A program made the translations under genes and the position numbers. A DNA stretch of 64,000 bases, taken from Muscardinus avellanarius (lineage: Eukaryota > Chordata > Mammalia > Rodentia > Gliridae). Below the pieces are notes generated by a model. It was not told where the DNA came from. It was given only the letters and a program-made list of their open reading frames with translations, and searched no databases. The stretch is from assembly GCA_963383645.1 (NCBI GenBank), contig OY726563.1:42984331-43048330 (forward strand), read 5' to 3'. Shown piece after piece: positions 1-9,702 of the stretch; within the stretch, counting starts at the first letter, position 1; each line of letters starts with the position of its first letter.

Positions 1-95
1 TGAGGATGTAGGTCAGTGGTAGAGGACTTGTCTAGCATGTACAAGGCCCTGGATTCAATCTCTGGCACTTAAAAAAAATCAACAACAACAAACAT
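1..95 (+). mobile_element. ID SINE, 5' end cut by the window
   Basis: A tRNA-Ala-like ID body is visible (box A-like 'gtcagtggtagag', box B-like 'ggattcaatc') followed by an A-rich tail with CAA repeats. It retains the anticodon-arm region that is missing from the dimeric SINEs elsewhere in the window. Confidence 0.75.
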
Positions 96-916
96 AGTTA
101 ATAGTATTTTTGGTATCATAAACTTAAGGTACAATCTAGCAAGGGCTAGAAAAATCCAAGCTAAGTGATGGTTTCCAGGTCACTTGATCACATTTTTCAC
201 TGAGTCCATGTTTCCAAAAGACTATTCTAGCCAAAAAATTATCTTATAACAATGGGACACATTGGCCTTATCTCCCAAAATAAGACCTTTCAACTTGCTT
301 ACTTTTTGTCCAAGAGCTTGTACTTTTTCTTTACAAAGATGGCAACCAGGGCCTATATTCAAATCCCACCTTCCTTAAACTTCACTTGCATAAACCCAGC
401 TCTTTATAAGCCTTTCTGAATAAAATAGATTCTTGCACCGGAAGAGACAATGACAAGTTTGGCATCATAGCAGTGTTTTTGGCGATGTCAGCAGTACTAA
501 GGGCATCCAAGGGCCCCGCACAAAGGGTTACTCCCTGTTAGTCAAGATTCTACCATTGTTTTCAGACACAATGTAGAGGAAACGGAAGTGAGTGGCCAGT
601 ATTTGTAGCAGCAGCAGAGTTCCTTGGCAAGTACTTTGGTTGAATGATGTATCCCTGCTGCTACAGTTGACCTCCAAGGACCCTGAGGAACTCTAAAACA
701 TGAGAAGATGACAGTGCTTGGCCAGGAAGGGCTTAGGAAGGCTGTACAATCCCAAGGATTAACCCATTAGCAAGGAACAGGGGATTGAGCTTGGTAACAG
801 GGCAGGCTTTGGTTATAATTCCCCTCCTGCATTTACCCAATGTGGGGGCTTTTCCAGGATAGAAGCCGGCTGCTAATGTTAGGGCTTTGGAAACAGCCCA
901 CAGTTTTAGTTCTTCG
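96..916. other. Unique sequence downstream of SHROOM4
   Basis: No ORF with coding character, RNA gene or recognised repeat was seen. It lies beyond the predicted SHROOM4 poly(A) site. Confidence 0.5.
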
Positions 917-918
917 TA

Positions 919-1420
919 CAGTATCCCCCCCAGTTATCTGTGGTTTCACTTATCTATTGTCATCCATGATCTGGAAATGCTAAACAGGAAATCCCAGAAA
1001 TCAACAATTTATAGATTCTAAATTGCATGTAATCTAAGAAGAATGCTATCATCTTGCTCCATCACGCCTGGGACATAAATCATCTCTTTGTCCCATGTAT
1101 CCACACTGTGTAGACTACCCTCCCTTTGGTCACTTAGTGGCCATCTCGGTTATTGGGTTGGCTGTTGCAGTATTGCAGTGCTTCTGTTCAAGTAACCCTT
1201 TTAAAAAACTTAATAATGGCCCCAAGTGCAAGAGAAAATAAAGCAAAGGAGGCCCCAGGGCATAAAACACTTAAAGGCAGATGAGGTCTGATACTATGTG
1301 AAAACACTGCTAGGCATATAGGATAACATAGTACTTATGGGGGTTTGTGTACTCTACATGGTTTTAGGTATCCACTGAGGGTTTTGTTTCATATTCTCCA
1401 AGGATAAGTGGGGATTGCTG
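919..1420. mobile_element. Tigger-like Tc1/mariner DNA transposon remnant
   Basis: The left end starts 'cagtatcccccccagttatc' and the right end finishes 'ggataagtggggattgctg', which form imperfect terminal inverted repeats. TA dinucleotides flank both ends (917-918 and 1421-1422), as expected for Tc1/mariner insertion. At about 500 bp with no transposase reading frame it is a non-autonomous fossil. The Tigger assignment is from the look of the termini. Confidence 0.7.
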
Positions 1421-1521
1421 TATGCTTAAGATCCTGGCAGGATCCTCATCTGCTCTGGGGGACTTGGCCTGGCTACAGCTCCTCGCTACCCCAGTTTTGG
1501 TTCCCTGAGCCAGGGAAAGCA

Positions 1522-1527
1522 TTTATT
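1522..1527 (-). promoter_or_regulatory. SHROOM4: Candidate SHROOM4 poly(A) signal
   Basis: The minus strand reads AATAAA here, and a second AATAAA sits at 1600-1595. Either could direct cleavage at about 1500-1580. They are the only canonical signals I found on the minus strand between the stop codon and the transposon at 1420. Which is used cannot be told from sequence. Confidence 0.5.
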
Positions 1528-1980
1528 AGAGGAACACCTCCTGAGTGCACTTCTAGCCATCCAATGGCTTAAAAATTGCAGAGAAATGGTGACCTTTATT
1601 AGCTTTGCGAGATTTCTTTGGTTTCAAAAAGTATAGTAAGAAAAAAGTTGAACCCTGCTGGGGAATGCGAAGCAAAGCCAGACTTCAAGACAAGCACATG
1701 GCTCGCTGATGGCTGAGAGGCTATGAGGTCAAAGGGAGACCTCCTCTCTTAGCTGCTTGTAGCTATGGCAGGAAGTCCTCAATGCCTGGGCACTCGCCAT
1801 GGCAGATTCGGCCAGATCTGCAGAAAATACTTCCTTCCGGACTACCTTTTTCCTCTCCAATTTCCTTTTTGTTGTTTCATTTGTTAAAAAGAAGACAATC
1901 AAAATGTAAAAATAAATAAAAATCAAAAAGCCATTTAAAATATAACAAGAAACCCCTCCCTCCCAATAATGAATCCTATA

Positions 1981-2162
1981 TCCCAGAAGTCAGCTTTAGT
2001 AGCGCTGTTAGAGGCCATAGCACAGAGTCCTGTGACTCCCAGCAATGTGAGGGCAAGATGACAAGAGGAGGTCCCAGAAGTCAGCTTTAGTAGCGCTGTT
2101 AGAGGCCATAGCACAGAGTCCTGTGACTCCCAGCAATGTGAGGGCAAGATGACAAGAGGAGG
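1981..2162. repeat. Two identical tandem 91-bp copies in the 3' UTR
   Basis: Bases 1981-2071 and 2072-2162 read the same throughout; the sequences diverge immediately after the second copy. The unit is complex rather than microsatellite-like. Confidence 0.95.
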
Positions 2163-2853
2163 CAGTAGGCACAATATCTTAGACTGGAGGGAGGTGGCTT
2201 TACTCTGGGCTGAGAGTATGCCTTTGCCCCCACAACTAACTGCTGGGGAGGGGAGAATGGGAGCCAGCTTTTTAAAGCCTGGCTTCTTCCCCAGGGGCAC
2301 ATGAAGATACCTAGTCTTTACTTAGATTCTGTACATGTACCACCTCCTTTGATGTTCCCCCACCGCAAAGCCTGGGTGAGGGCCTTTAACTGGTAGTAAG
2401 TAAATGCCCTGGAATGAGCCAGGTCTCGGTGATAAATGGCTCGATTCCGAGTCCAGGAAATGGAATCGATCCCCCACATAGGCAAGTCTCCTCTGAACCT
2501 TAAGAGGCTGATTATGGCGTGGGTGGATGGCAAGTTCCTGGTGTCTTTGGCATCCTAGCACAAAGAATGAAGGCACTTTTGGTGGTTCCGTGGGCAGTGA
2601 GTGTGGGAAAGGACAGTGTGTTCATGATCGCACCATGCTGCAGCTCCCTGGGGCAGGAGCTTGGCACCCACCCAGCGTCTCCTAGCTGGCTGAGACCATT
2701 GCTAGAGACAGGGAAGCAAGAGACACCCAGGAGTAGATTGCTGGAACTGCTAGCTCTTTGCTGTCTGCTTGCTAACAAACCACTGTGGAAGATTGAAGAG
2801 CTTCCTTTCCACCAGGCCTGGGCCACAGATGCTGGAGTAAGCTGTCGGCAGAA

Positions 2854-3123
2854 TTAGAAACTGCTGGGCCCCAAGAGCAGGCTCTCCCTGAGACATTTGA
2901 GCTGCTCTTCCCCAAGCTTGATCTTCTCCTCCAGCTCTCTCTGTTCAATGATGAGAGCAGATTTCATCTTGACGAAGTGCTGGTAATCTTGGAGCTGGTC
3001 TTGAGGCAGGTAGCGGGAGACCATGCCAAGCACCAGCTTCTCCCGGCGGTCCACGTGCTCCTTTAGCTCCTTGGCATCTGCCAACTGGCCTGTCAGCTGC
3101 TGCTTCTTCTCCATCAGCACCAA
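2854..3123 (-). CDS. SHROOM4: SHROOM4 last coding exon: end of ASD2 domain and stop
   Basis: The acceptor CCTCCCTAG precedes TTG at 3123. The exon starts in phase 0 and encodes w1269-w1357 (89 residues), with TAA at 2856-2854. The product is a charged, leucine-rich helix rich in heptads (for example [26 protein letters not shown]) and contains [18 protein letters not shown]. This is the final coiled-coil segment of the Apx/Shroom domain 2 that contacts Rho kinase in the family. The protein ends LLLGPSSF, close to the human terminus as I recall it. Because the exon opens with a Leu codon joined to the previous exon, it has no start of its own. Confidence 0.97.
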   Translation of the reverse strand: MVLMEKKQQLTGQLADAKELKEHVDRREKLVLGMVSRYLPQDQLQDYQHFVKMKSALIIEQRELEEKIKLGEEQLKCLRESLLLGPSSF

Positions 3124-3347
3124 CTAGGGAGGCAGAGGACCAATTAAGGGCTGTCCCAATTACCAGCATCTGCTTAGCAGCACGCTGCCACAAAGCAGCT
3201 ATCCATTCTGCTAATTGATCAGTCCTAGATTTCCTGCTGTGATGTCCACCTGCATGGAAAAGCCTTTCTTTCCTGTAGCTGGACAAACACAAACATGACA
3301 GCAGTTCTGGACTGGGGGATGTATTCTAATCCCCTTCTCTCTCTAAG

Positions 3348-3348
<1 letters not shown>

Positions 3349-3381
<33 letters not shown>
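3349..3381. repeat. (TG)n microsatellite
   Basis: About 16 TG units directly abut the tail end of a minus-strand SINE. Confidence 0.95.
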
Positions 3382-3383
<2 letters not shown>

Positions 3384-3577
3384 CTAAAAATTGAATGATT
3401 GAACCCAGGGCCATTCTACTTCTGAGCTACACCTCAAGCCCTTTTTATTTTTTGTTTTTGAAACAGGGTCTCCCTAGGTTGCTGAGAGTGTCACTGCTTG
3501 CTGAGGTTGGCCTTAAACGTGTGATCTGTCTCAGCCTCCCAAGTACTGGGATAGGCATACCACACTATACCCAGCTT
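3382..3577 (-). mobile_element. B1-dID SINE, old
   Basis: The reverse complement shows the shortened ID right part ('gaacccagggccattctact') followed by the B1-type left part ('tctcagcctcccaagtactg'). It is diverged, and its original A-tail appears replaced by the adjoining TG run. Confidence 0.85.
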
Positions 3578-3869
3578 CTAAGGCTATTTTTAATCTGTAG
3601 ATTGTCACTGGGTATGGCATGGGGTAGGCTCTGGTAAAGCTCTCTCAGGTCCCTTTTATGAATGGACATCACCAGAGTGATGCTTTCTATACGATGTGTG
3701 TCTGTGTGAGTAAACATGAGTGAGTATAGGTATTCGTGGTGTATGTATGCATGGGCATATGCACCTCCTGTTGTGCATTCAAAGCTACTTGTAAAAGGGA
3801 GGATAATACAGTTTGGTTTGGGAATAGATTCCCATTTCAACTGTTTCTGACTCTAGAAAGAAGCAAAAT
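3578..3869. other. Unique intron
   Basis: Nothing recognisable in the sequence between the SINE and the triplet repeat. Confidence 0.5.
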
Positions 3870-3940
3870 TGCTGCTGCTGCTCCTGTTGCCGCCGCCGCC
3901 ACCACCACCACCACCACCACCACCACCACCACCACCACTC
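3870..3940. repeat. (GCT)n(GCC)n(ACC)n triplet repeat
   Basis: A compound triplet tract dominated by about 13 ACC units lies in the intron between the last two coding exons. It is not in a coding exon. Confidence 0.95.
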
Positions 3941-4009
3941 CTACTCCTAGCTGCTTGAAAGAATTCAGTACTTACCCAATTCTAGGCCCTGTTGTAAATT
4001 ATTAGCATG

Positions 4010-4180
4010 GATTATCTAATTTATTATTCACCACAGTCCCATGAAGCAGAGAGTACATTCACTTCATTTTATAAATGAGGATATCGAGGCAGAGAGAGGT
4101 TAACTAAGTTGCCCACCATCACACAGCTAATGAGCAATAAAGCCAGAATCCAAAGACACTTAAAAGCCAGTGCTCACACT
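4010..4180 (-). mobile_element. MIR SINE remnant
   Basis: The MIR core is visible in reverse ('gaggcagagagaggttaact', then 'cacacagctaatgagc'). Confidence 0.8.
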
Positions 4181-4291
4181 CTTAGTAGTAATACTTCTGC
4201 CTCCCATACTAGCAAGACTTGAAACAGAGAGTCCTGAGAGGAAACTGATGGCATTTACTTCCATCCATACCCCCAGGGGCACTAACTCTAC

Positions 4292-4561
4292 CTTCTCCTG
4301 GCTGGCCTCTGAATCGATACTGTTAAGAGCATTCTCCACCCGGGCGAGTCGTCCGGAGAGTGACAACAACAGGTTCACCACTTTGTCCAGGTCCCCAACG
4401 AACAAGCGGTATTTTTCAAACTCATTGGACTTGCAGACGGCTTTTAGGTTGGCTTCCACCTCCTCTCCAAGGGCCGCATTGGCACTGATGTCTTCTAATA
4501 GCCCTCGCTGGGCCTCCCGCAGGACGGAAAGTTTTCGGCTAATGCTCTCGATAAGCTGTAT
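4292..4561 (-). CDS. SHROOM4: SHROOM4 penultimate coding exon: ASD2 core
   Basis: The acceptor CCCCCAG precedes ATA at 4561. The exon is 270 bp, phase 0 at both ends, encoding w1179-w1268. It reads [18 protein letters not shown] at the start and ends [10 protein letters not shown]. The central stretch ([20 protein letters not shown], then [21 protein letters not shown]) is the heart of the Apx/Shroom domain 2, a three-segment antiparallel coiled-coil dimer in studied relatives whose conserved surface binds the Rho kinase coiled coil. The donor is AAG|GTAGAG, weaker than the others because +5 is A. If it is not used, translation continues 43 residues into the intron and the last ASD2 segment is lost. 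Confidence 0.97.
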
Positions 4562-4867
4562 CTGGGGGAGTTAAATGGGAGAAGACAAATGGTGAGTATG
4601 AGAACCCACAGAAACTGATCCGTGCTTGTCATCTCTGTTTCGGAATCCATCGGACAGATGGCAGACTCTCCCCTTGTGGTTGCAAAGAAATCTGAACAAG
4701 TTGTGAGCTATTTCAGGTTTCTAGGCTGACACCATCTCTCCCTGTCTGATGGGCCTCTCCATATCACCATTGAACTTCATGGCATTAGACAACTGGTTAC
4801 CCAGGGGCCGAGCCTCACTTGCCAAATACAAATAATATTGGCTGAGACCAGTTAATAAATATGAATG
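4562..4867. other. Unique intron
   Basis: No repeat or coding signal recognised. Confidence 0.5.
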
Positions 4868-5078
4868 TGCGGGGAATGGTGGCACACGCTTGTAATCCCA
4901 AGCATTTGGGAGGCTGAGACAGGAGGATCTGGGTTCACCTCCAGCCTCAGCTACTTAGGCCCTTTGCAACTCAGCGAGACCCTGCCTCAAAATAAAGATA
5001 AAAATAGGGCTGGGGATGTATTTCAGAGTTGGAATGCCCCTGAGTTCCACCCCCAGTGCCTCAATAAAAAAAAAATAG
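4868..5078 (+). mobile_element. B1-dID SINE
   Basis: Complete dimer: B1 left part, linker 'aaaataaagataaaaatagg', shortened ID right part, A-tail. Confidence 0.9.
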
Positions 5079-5207
5079 ATGTGTCATATCCAAGGTTGGA
5101 AAGGCCTTTGGCATCAAGTATTTGACTATCACTTCATTCATTCTCCTTCATTCCATTTAAGTACCTCTGTGCTCATGACAGCAAGGTCCTTGCTCCCGAC
5201 TCAGTTT

Positions 5208-5286
5208 GGCTTTTTTGGTGGTGCTGAGGATGGTGGTCCTTTGCATTCTTGATGAGAGCTCTACCACTGAGTTTTATCCCCAAATC
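5208..5286 (-). mobile_element. ID SINE (full-length type)
   Basis: Reverse-strand ID body with the anticodon-arm segment present; no B1 half is attached. Confidence 0.7.
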
Positions 5287-5306
5287 CAAACCCAAATCCT
5301 ACTTTA

Positions 5307-5308
<2 letters not shown>

Positions 5309-5353
<45 letters not shown>
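5309..5353. repeat. (TA)n microsatellite
   Basis: Uninterrupted TA followed by a 27-base T run that is the A-tail of the next SINE read in reverse. Confidence 0.95.
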
Positions 5354-5381
<28 letters not shown>

Positions 5382-5460
5382 GAGCAGGGCTGTGAATCAA
5401 ACCCAGGACCTGGAGCATGTTAGGCAAGGGCTGCATACCACTGAGTGACACCCCTAGCCT
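5354..5460 (-). mobile_element. ID SINE (full-length type)
   Basis: T-run, then a reverse ID body with 'gagcatgttaggcaagggct' (anticodon arm retained). The (TA)n next to it probably grew from its tail. Confidence 0.8.
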
Positions 5461-5504
5461 CTCAGTTTGACTTTGGAGGCCTTTGAATAAGAGTATAATT
5501 TCTG

Positions 5505-5712
5505 AACCAGGCGTGGTGGCACCCACCTGAAATCCCAGTATTTAGGAGACTGAGACAGGAGGATTCCAGGTTCATGGCCAGTCTTAGCAACTTAGCCAAG
5601 TCCTTGGCAACTTAGTGAGAGCCTGTTTCAAAAAAAAAAAAAGAATAGGACAGGAGGTATAATTCAGAGGTATAATTCACCTAGGTTCACTCCCTAGTGT
5701 CACATACACACA
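5505..5712 (+). mobile_element. B1-dID SINE, old
   Basis: Diverged dimer; the right part contains a short local duplication of 'gaggtataattca'. Confidence 0.8.
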
Positions 5713-5729
5713 TGGTGTGTAAATTCTGG

Positions 5730-5935
5730 AGTCCTAAGGACTGGGTTTCACTTCTAGTTCTGTCACTTCCTCACTGTGAAACCTTGGAGGAACTAGCTTT
5801 CCTAAGCTTCACTGTCTTTATCTATAAGAAAAGCATGGGGGTAGTCACAGTATGCATTGATTGGGCAGTAATGATTCAATGAGATATTACATGCAAAGGG
5901 CTCAACAAAGATTATGGGCTCAATAAAATCTAGAC
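5730..5935 (+). mobile_element. MIR SINE remnant
   Basis: Forward MIR core, including the conserved 'tcactgtgaaaccttgg' segment and the 3' segment ending 'gggctcaataaa'. Confidence 0.65.
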
Positions 5936-6374
5936 TTATTTATTTTAAATGTGTCCCTCCCATACCATAACTCTTCTAATGTCACTCCTCAGAACCTTCC
6001 AGGAGTAGCTTTTCACTCCTCTCTATGTCCCTTAAACTCACTCTCTTGTTCCTGAGTTGCTTCTGCAGACCCACCTGCTCTTTATTTCCTTCTTCACTTT
6101 AGCTATTCCAATTCTTTCTTCCAGGGCCCAGCTGTGCCTCCACCTTTCTCATAGAAAACCCTCATCTGGAAGCCTTCCTTCAATAATGTCTTGCTTTTCT
6201 AAGCTCTCAAGGCTTCTGAGAATTAGAAACCTTCAGTGTAATTAGAAGCTGTCCCTGTCCTACACGGTGTGTGAGTCTGACCATTTGCCTACTGTTGATT
6301 GTCAGATACTCAAGAGAATGAGTACCTGTATCTTCCTATTCTTCTGCCCTCTAGGGATAACCAGTTCTGAGACA
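5936..6374. other. Unique intron
   Basis: Nothing recognised. Confidence 0.5.
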
Positions 6375-6610
6375 ACATAGTATAGTGCAGTATTGGGGTC
6401 AGAGACATCTGGATTCTAATTTTACCTCCTCTAAACTCTGTGAACTTGAGTAAGTTGCCTAATCCCATTAACCCCACTTAAAAGGTGTAAACTAGAGAAG
6501 CACTTCCTACCATGTTTATTGTGATGGTTTGATGAAATAAAAAAAGTAAAATACGATTGTGTCTGGTTTATTAAGGGATCAATGCATGTTTATAGATGCT
6601 AGTATTCATC
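6375..6610 (+). mobile_element. MIR SINE remnant
   Basis: MIR-like order: 'ggggtcagagacatctggat' then 'cttgagtaagttgcctaat'. Confidence 0.65.
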
Positions 6611-6744
6611 ATTATTGTCACTATTGTCATCATCATCATAATCATTACTACTACTACTACTATTATAAGACACTCTAAACTAAAAGAAACTTGTTTAGCT
6701 TCGAGGTCAGATGGGCACAGAGCCATCCCAGGTCACCTAAAGCC

Positions 6745-6838
6745 TTTGCAGCCAGTATTACAGTGTCATTAAAAGCATGGATCCCAAAGCCAGACTGCCT
6801 GAATGTGAATCCCAGCTTGGCCACAAAGCAGTGGTCCC
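6745..6838 (+). mobile_element. MIR SINE, 5' part
   Basis: 'agccagactgcctgaatgtg' is the MIR 5' core; it is cut off by the next SINE and its TG run. Confidence 0.65.
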
Positions 6839-6839
6839 A

Positions 6840-6841
<2 letters not shown>

Positions 6842-6875
<34 letters not shown>

Positions 6876-7052
6876 CCAGAGGTACACCTCTGAGCTATAC
6901 CCCCATCACTTTTTAAATTTTTTGTTTCAAAACGGGATCTTACCAGATATCTGAAAGTTTCACTAAATTGCTATGGCTGGCCTCAAACTTGTGATCCTCC
7001 TGTCTCAGCCTCCCCAATACCGGGACTATAGGCATGCACCATGACCCCCAGC
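6842..7052 (-). mobile_element. B1-dID SINE with (GT)n at its tail end
   Basis: A (GT)n run at 6842-6872 abuts a reverse dimer that ends 'gcatgcaccatgacccccag'. Confidence 0.85.
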
Positions 7053-7067
7053 TAGTAGTCTGATTTT

Positions 7068-7258
7068 CTTTTTCTTTTTTTATGGTGGTACTAGGGTTCC
7101 TGGAAGCCCTTCTACCTCCGGGCTACACTCCCAGACCTATTTTATATTTTTGAAACAGGGTCTCTTACACCAGCGCGGCTGGCTTCGAACCTGTGCGATC
7201 CTCCTGTCTCCGCCTCCCAAGCGCGGGGATTACAAGCGTGCGCCACCACGCCTGGCTC
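7068..7258 (-). mobile_element. Young-type B1-dID SINE with target-site duplication
   Basis: Flanked by 'tagtagtctgatttt' at 7053-7067 and 7259-7273. It carries the diagnostic 'ggttcctggaagcccttcta' right part (antisense) of the young subfamily. Confidence 0.95.
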
Positions 7259-7372
7259 TAGTAGTCTGATTTTAAATAAAATAGTCAACCTCTTCAAGCT
7301 CCAATTTTCCCATATAAAATCTATAACATGAAAGCCGGGAGAAAGAAGGAAATTCTCTAAAACACACAATGT

Positions 7373-7545
7373 ACTTAAACATATCGAAGTCAACCACTAA
7401 GCCAAGCAAGGGAGGGAGGGATGGGAGGGAATGGGGTTGGAATTGGGTAAGGGTTAAATCAGTGATGTGAACATGTATGTACACATAAGTTTTTTTTATC
7501 CCAATATGATGTCTAAATATAATTCACCAATAAAAAATAAAAACA
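7373..7545 (+). mobile_element. L1/HAL1-like 3' tail fragment
   Basis: Starts 'gtcaaccactaagccaagca', has a GGGA-rich stretch and ends 'caccaataaaaaataaaaac'. The same module ends the elements at 16582-17089 and 41386-44032. Confidence 0.75.
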
Positions 7546-7590
7546 ACTAGACAACATTCACCAATCAAAAGAAAAAAAATCTGAAATCTT

Positions 7591-7769
7591 GCCGAGCGTG
7601 GTGGTACATGCTTACAATCCCTGTGCTTGGGAGGTGGAGACAGGAGGATCGCGCAGGTTTGAAGCCAGCCTCGCTGGTTTAAGAGATCCTGTTTCCAAAT
7701 AAAATATAAAATAGGGAGTGTAGCCTAGAGGTAGAAGGGTTCCATCCCCAGTACCACCAAAAAAAAAAA
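7591..7769 (+). mobile_element. Intermediate B1-dID SINE, first of a pair sharing a target site
   Basis: Bounded by 'aatctgaaatctt' at 7578-7590 and 7770-7782. The short left-right linker is of the young type, but the right part ends in an older form. Confidence 0.9.
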
Positions 7770-7782
7770 AATCTGAAATCTT

Positions 7783-7991
7783 AGCTGGGCGTGGTGGCGC
7801 ATACTTGTACTCCAGCATTTGGGAGGCTGAGACAGGAGGATTGCACAGGTTCAAAGCCAGCCTCAGCTACTTTGTGAGGCCCTTTGCAGCTCAGTGAGAC
7901 CCTGTTTCCAAATAAAAAATAAAAAAAGGGCTGGGGGGTGTGCCTCAGAGGTAGATTGCTGCTGGGTTCCATTCTCAGTAGCGAAAAAAAT
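7783..7991 (+). mobile_element. B1-dID SINE, second of a pair sharing a target site
   Basis: Older-type dimer bounded by the same 13-mer at 7770-7782 and 7992-8004, so three copies of the target site frame two SINEs. Confidence 0.9.
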
Positions 7992-8114
7992 AATCTGAAA
8001 TCTTCAGTTAACAGAGCTTGGTTATTCTTAAGAAGGCAAGCCCACATTTTTAAATTAAAAAAGGATGGCTCAAGAAATTCCAGAGTCAATTAAAACCTAA
8101 GAGCTTGATCCTTT

Positions 8115-8530
8115 GTGAAAGTTCTATTCCCCTCACAAAAGATCCCCCCTAAAGTCACACTTCTTGTTAACAGAGCCCCACACCTCACAGTCCTATCTCC
8201 ACTCCCAACTTCCTGTCTCTGACTCCTGCCCCCCGCAAAATGACATTTTGTGAACCAGAAAGCTTCAAATAAGTAGCCTGTAATTCCATGTGCCCCTGGT
8301 CACCCCCTCTCTATTAAGTCCTATAAGAAAGTAGAGCTCTAAGGAGCCCTGAGCCACTCTAGGCCATTTTGGGGCAATTTGAGGGCCATTTGGGCAGCTT
8401 GTGGACACTCTGGGAAATGTTTTGAGCTCTTGGCCTCTCTCCCCATGGCTGCTCTTGTGCTCTCTTAAACTGGCTTGTGTTTCCCCTGAACATGTATCCT
8501 CACTTTGCTTAAATTAAAACTTTTGCTTTT
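8115..8530 (+). mobile_element. Possible solo LTR remnant
   Basis: The stretch shows a promoter-like 'ctataagaaagtagagct' near 8320 and, about 190 bp on, a U5-like end with ATTAAA near 8513. The layout resembles an endogenous retrovirus LTR, but no matching second LTR or clear TG...CA termini were found. Low confidence; it may be unique intron. Confidence 0.25.
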
Positions 8531-8741
8531 TTATTTTATTATTTATTTATTTATTTATTTTTTTGGTGGTATTGGGGTTCCTGGAAGCCCTTCTTCCTCC
8601 GGGCTACACTCCCAGACCTATTTTTTTATATTTTTGAAACAGGGTCTCTTACGCCAGCGCGGCTGGCTTCGAACCTGCGCGATCCTCCTGTCTCCGCCTC
8701 CCAAGCGCGGGGATTACAAGCGTGCGCCACCACGCCCGGCT
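8530..8741 (-). mobile_element. Young-type B1-dID SINE with target-site duplication
   Basis: Flanked by 'aacttttgcttt' at 8518-8529 and 8742-8753. The A-tail has become (TTTA)n. Several CpGs are preserved. Confidence 0.95.
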
Positions 8742-8773
8742 AACTTTTGCTTTAAAAAAAAAAAAGAAAGAAA

Positions 8774-9600
<827 letters not shown>

Positions 9601-9660
9601 TAGAGCTGGGGGTGGAGCTCAGAGGTAGAATGCCCCTGGGTTCCATCCCCAGTAGCACAA

Positions 9661-9699
<39 letters not shown>

Positions 9700-9702
9700 A
9701 TG
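9601..9702 (+). mobile_element. B1-dID SINE, right part, with (AAAT)n tail
   Basis: Shortened ID body ('gctcagaggtagaatgcccc') completing the SINE at 8774-8920. The tail is about ten AAAT units. Confidence 0.85.

Larger units (their letters stand above)
1505..2853 (-). other. SHROOM4: SHROOM4 3' UTR (inferred extent)
   Basis: The sequence follows the stop codon directly, has no SINE insertion over about 1.3 kb (unusual in this window) and ends at two AATAAA hexamers. It contains an exact 91-bp tandem duplication at 1981-2162. Reading frames on either strand here (about 60 to 120 codons) show no family resemblance and are taken as chance ORFs. Confidence 0.55.

Noticed and set aside
1..95. 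Possible tRNA gene from A-box and B-box like motifs (also seen in every SINE right part)
   Set aside because: The body is an ID SINE with an A-tail; it does not form a proper cloverleaf.
3736..4005. Plus-strand frame with a poly-Thr run
   Set aside because: Produced by the (ACC)n triplet repeat in an intron; no flanking coding character.
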